Shown: positions 57,415-60,295 of the stretch, piece by piece | How positions within the stretch are numbered: position 1 is the first letter of the stretch | Layout: each line of letters starts with the position of its first letter | DNA from: a virus | IMG/VR virus record: IMGVR_UViG_3300021961_000002 | Location: 1 to 60,295 of that record | Strand: one strand, 5' to 3' | DNA: 60,295 bases | Position numbers and translations under genes: made by a program | The notes under the pieces: generated by a model | The model's input: only the letters and a program-made list of their open reading frames with translations | What the model was told of the DNA's origin: nothing | The model's database searches: none

Positions 57415-57866
57415 TGTTCGATCTAACTATAGCCAAGGAGCTGTGCAAAGAGTTTGAAGGGTTTAGGTCCGCTCCGTATCTCTGTCCAGCGGGGGTTCCC
57501 ACAATAGGGTACGGGGCGACGTATTACACGGGGGGCCGGAAAGTGGCGCTAGCAGACCCTCCTATATCGGAACGAGAGGCGGAGGCGCTTCTGGAGGAAG
57601 AGTTAAATAAAACATACTTACCGGGAGTCTTAAGGTGTTGCCCTATAGTTTTATGCTTTCCAGAGGTGTTGAACGCTCTTGTAGATTTTTCGTTCAATCT
57701 AGGGGTAGGGCGGCTACAGTCCAGCACGTTAAGGCGTAAGGTAAACGAAGAGAAATGGCCGGAAGCCATACATCAAATTAAAAGGTGGGTACGCGGCGGG
57801 GGACGAGTTCTACCAGGGCTTGTACGTAGGAGAGAAGCAGAGGCTGCTTTATTTCCTTTAATATAG
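57414..57866 (+). CDS. Endolysin, GH24 lysozyme
   Basis: 150 residues from the ATG at 57414, overlapping the holin stop by 1 base. The core is KEFEGFRSAPYLCPAGVPTI then GYGATYYTGG, with Glu in EFEG, and a GH24-like LVDFSFNLGVGRLQSSTLRR helix. The catalytic Glu/Asp/Thr triad order of T4-type lysozymes is plausible. It has no signal peptide, so it depends on the holin. Lysis function is strongly supported by the neighbour. Confidence 0.85.
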   Translation: MFDLTIAKELCKEFEGFRSAPYLCPAGVPTIGYGATYYTGGRKVALADPPISEREAEALLEEELNKTYLPGVLRCCPIVLCFPEVLNALVDFSFNLGVGRLQSSTLRRKVNEEKWPEAIHQIKRWVRGGGRVLPGLVRRREAEAALFPLI

Positions 57867-57875
57867 GTGGCCGTT

Positions 57876-58202
57876 GTGAGCTACATTGTCTGCTTCGATA
57901 AAACAGATGCAAAGATACATATGGTTGTATCTAACGCTCGCAATCTGAGCGATCCGGCTTTTCACCCTGGTGATTGCTTTCAAGTCGTCTTCACTAACGA
58001 CGAGTATAATAACGCTGGCGGTCAGTGGTACGCGCTTTGTAAACTAGCTGTTCTGCGAGTCTCTCCAGAAAACGCCCTGGTCCTGAATAAGAGGACTGAT
58101 GACTATGACGCAGAACAAGAGCGCCTTAGAATAGAGCGTGAAGCCATAGTAGTAACTTCTCCGGATACAGAAGAGCCTTATGTAGATGACGCGGTGATCT
58201 AA
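57876..58202 (+). CDS. Small uncharacterised late protein
   Basis: 108 residues from a GTG at 57876 (an RBS-like taggtgg precedes it; another GTG lies 9 bases upstream). The sequence MSYIVCFDKTDAKIHMVVSN, HPGDCFQVVFTNDEYNNAGG and WYALCKLAVLRVSPENALVL is beta-rich with an acidic end. It lies between the lysozyme and the big adhesin gene and may be a tail-tip chaperone or virion protein; no family recognised. Confidence 0.5.
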   Translation: MSYIVCFDKTDAKIHMVVSNARNLSDPAFHPGDCFQVVFTNDEYNNAGGQWYALCKLAVLRVSPENALVLNKRTDDYDAEQERLRIEREAIVVTSPDTEEPYVDDAVI

Positions 58203-60295
58203 ATGGCCGTCGTCCGCATAGTCCTTACTTCCGGCACGACGTGGAATGTTCCAGCGGATTGGAACAGTTCCAACAACACAATCTACGCTATCGGCGCGGG
58301 CGGTAACGGCGAAGGCGCTGTAGACGATTCTTACGGCGGTGTTGGGGGTGGCGGCGGTGAGTTCCGCGCTGTTCAGAACGTATCTCTTACCCCGTCTTCA
58401 ACGGTTGATATTAACATCGCTGCTGGAGGTGCGGGGTCGGGCGCAGATGGCACTTGGCTCAAAAACAACGCCAGCACTATCGTTTTAGAAGCTAAGAACG
58501 GCGGGAACGGCGCGAGCAGAACTGGCGGAAGTGGCGGAACCGGCGGAACCGGCAGCTACATTGCGTTTGATGGCGGCGCTGGCGGCGCGAACACTGGCAC
58601 AAGTGCTACTGCGGGCGCGGGTGCGGGTGGTGGGTCGTCGGGCGGTCCAAACGGCGCGGGCGAGGTAGGTGGTAGCGCACAAAGCACGGCAGTCCGCGGC
58701 GGTGGCGGCGGAGGTGGCGCGGGCGGGTCATCCAGCACAGCAGGAGGGGACAGCACAGGTTCAACGGGCGGAGCTGGCGGCGACGGACCAGACGGGACGG
58801 GCGGCGGATCAAGCGGAAGCCCCGGCGGTGCTGGAACCGCTGGAACGGGGGGTGGCGGCGGGGGCGCGAATAACGCGACTGGCAGCACAGTAGCCACTGG
58901 AGGTGCGGGCGCGGTTTATTACGAATGGGGCGGCGCGTATGGCCCTTCTGGTGGCGGTGGCGGTGGCGGTTCGGCGTCAGGTACCGGCGGAACGGGCAAT
59001 CGCGACGGTGGCGCGGGAGGCACTTACGGCGGCGGCGGTGGCGGTGGCGCTTTTTCATCAGCTGTTGGGACGGGTGGCGCGGGTGGTCAGGGACTGATCG
59101 TTATTGAGTACGAGGGTCCAAACGCGATTGTAAACGTAACTGGAGAGGCTGGCACAGGGGAAGTCGGCTCAGCAACAGTCAGTTTTGGTGAAGTTTATTT
59201 ATTCCTAACCTCCGGCACGACTTGGACTGTTCCCAGCGATTGGACAGACAGCGGAGCTATAATCGAAGCTATCGGCGCGGGCGGGTCAGGCGGAGACGGA
59301 AACACAACTAACGGGTTTGGCGGGGGCGGTGGCGGCGAATACCGGAAAATTGTCACTCCAGGCCTCACTGCCGGTCAGACTTACGACATTAACATCCCCT
59401 CTGGCGGCGCGGGATCGGCAGCAGATGGCGCTTGGCTAAAGAACGGCGCTGGCGGTGGTGGGACAATCATCCTTGAAGCCAAGAACGGCGGGAACTCAAC
59501 TTTCACGAGTGGGGCTGCGGGCGGCACAGGCGGCACAGGCGCAGGGGGGAATTACGACGGCGGAGCGGGCGGCGATGGAGGTTCCTCTGACGGCGGCGGG
59601 GGCGGCGGTGGCGCTGCTGGGCCATTAGGCACAGGGAAAAGCGGCGGAACGGGCGCAACTGACGGCGGCGCTGGCGGCGGAGGGTCAAACGGCGGTTCTT
59701 CAACCGCTGGCAGTAACGGCACTACCTTTAACGATGGAGGAGATGGCGGTCAGGGGTCAGGCGGGACAGGATCGGGCGCTGGCGCGACGCTAACAACTTC
59801 GGCAGTAGCGGGGTCTTCCGGCGGTGGCGGGGGCGGTGGCGCAAAGAGCGATCCTGCCACCTATCGCGACGGTGCAGACGGCGGCGTTGAGAACTACTGG
59901 GCTACAGGGTATGGCCCCAGCGGCGGTGGCGGTGGGTCTGGAGATCGGGACAGCAGTGCCGCGCAATATGCAGAGGGCGGCTCGGCTTCTTACGGCGGCG
60001 GAGGCGGCGGCGCTGGAAGAAACGGTACCGCAGGGGGCGCTGGCGGCACAGGCGGGCAAGGTATCATTGTAGTTACTTACGTGCCTGCTGGCGGTAATGT
60101 AAATGTAAACGTAACTGGAGAGGCTGGCACAGGGGAAGTTGGCTCAGTAACAGTCCAGACTACCGCAAATGTAAACGTAACTGGAGTTGCTGGCACAGGG
60201 GAAGTCGGCTCAGTAACAGTCCAGACTACCGCAAATGTAAGCGTAAACGTAACTGGAGTTGCTGGCTCAGGGGAAGTCGGCTCAGTAACAGTCCA
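58203..60295 (+). CDS. Giant glycine-rich adhesin, N-terminal part (continues at 1-1076)
   Basis: Open from the ATG at 58203 to the contig end. Two tandem glycine-rich domains, each opening with TSGTTW-x-VP-x-DW and IGAGG and containing ADG-x-WLKN. Each then has long GG/GGxGG runs ending in GGQGLIVIEY or GGQGIIVVTY. A repeat unit separates them, and the tandem NVTG-x-AG repeats begin near 60100. The style fits phage adhesins that fold as polyglycine II helix bundles and bind the host surface. Joined with the left end it is about 1028 residues. This is the likely main receptor-binding or spike protein. Confidence 0.75.
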   Translation, partial: MAVVRIVLTSGTTWNVPADWNSSNNTIYAIGAGGNGEGAVDDSYGGVGGGGGEFRAVQNVSLTPSSTVDINIAAGGAGSGADGTWLKNNASTIVLEAKNGGNGASRTGGSGGTGGTGSYIAFDGGAGGANTGTSATAGAGAGGGSSGGPNGAGEVGGSAQSTAVRGGGGGGGAGGSSSTAGGDSTGSTGGAGGDGPDGTGGGSSGSPGGAGTAGTGGGGGGANNATGSTVATGGAGAVYYEWGGAYGPSGGGGGGGSASGTGGTGNRDGGAGGTYGGGGGGGAFSSAVGTGGAGGQGLIVIEYEGPNAIVNVTGEAGTGEVGSATVSFGEVYLFLTSGTTWTVPSDWTDSGAIIEAIGAGGSGGDGNTTNGFGGGGGGEYRKIVTPGLTAGQTYDINIPSGGAGSAADGAWLKNGAGGGGTIILEAKNGGNSTFTSGAAGGTGGTGAGGNYDGGAGGDGGSSDGGGGGGGAAGPLGTGKSGGTGATDGGAGGGGSNGGSSTAGSNGTTFNDGGDGGQGSGGTGSGAGATLTTSAVAGSSGGGGGGGAKSDPATYRDGADGGVENYWATGYGPSGGGGGSGDRDSSAAQYAEGGSASYGGGGGGAGRNGTAGGAGGTGGQGIIVVTYVPAGGNVNVNVTGEAGTGEVGSVTVQTTANVNVTGVAGTGEVGSVTVQTTANVSVNVTGVAGSGEVGSVTV

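Overview
The window looks like an essentially complete genome of a short-tailed (podovirus-like) tailed phage, circular or circularly permuted in assembly. The last 82 bases (60214-60295) are identical to bases 1-82, and the gene running off the right end continues in frame at the left end, giving a unit of about 60.21 kb. There is a large terminase, a portal, a scaffold, a capsid protein, ejection-type internal proteins and a propeller-like tail nozzle, but no tape measure, sheath or baseplate genes. No integrase, CI-type repressor or tRNA gene was recognised. A GcrA-family gene points to an alphaproteobacterial host; this is an inference, because GcrA is otherwise typical of that class.

Layout: two divergent arms start near 41.8 kb. 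The rightward (+) late arm runs from a promoter at about 41.83-41.86 kb through small and large terminase, portal, a GroES-like protein, scaffold, decoration-like protein and major capsid protein (terminator at 50.2 kb). It continues through structural proteins, a glycosyltransferase, a run of tiny lysine-rich proteins, head-tail connector proteins, holin-like protein and GH24 lysozyme. It then passes through a very long glycine-rich adhesin that crosses the contig ends, fibre and nozzle proteins, and a set of ejection proteins ending at 16.16 kb with a 1782-residue giant. One tiny + gene (39.3 kb) lies inside the other arm.

The leftward (-) arm runs from 41.8 kb to 16.2 kb. It first carries membrane proteins, a phosphoesterase and a proteasome/HslV-like peptidase, then a regulatory or origin-like zone (36.3-39.3 kb) with iterons, promoters and low-complexity DNA. 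Next come many small early genes and a MoxR ATPase, VWA/metallopeptidase and DUF3150-like set. The replication and nucleotide genes follow: VRR-NUC nuclease, family A DNA polymerase, a stand-alone DnaA domain IV protein, methyltransferase, glycosyltransferase, GcrA, dATP/dGTP diphosphohydrolase-like protein, Cas4/RecB-like nuclease, HNH, SNF2-type helicase, SSB-like protein and a primase-helicase. The arms converge at a hairpin at about 16.17 kb.

The most unusual feature is a pair of palindromic elements repeated in the leftward arm, TTGTGACA-n-TGTCACAA (seven sites) and GTTGCA-T/A-TGCAAC (four sites). Most lie a nearly constant 14-19 bases before start codons, just upstream of the ribosome binding site. 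In two cases they lie downstream of a near-perfect, mutually similar sigma-70 promoter, so they would be transcribed as 5'-leader hairpins. Other notable points are the phage HslV-like peptidase, the MoxR/VWA set, and five 15-bp iterons together with a phage-encoded DnaA domain IV protein.
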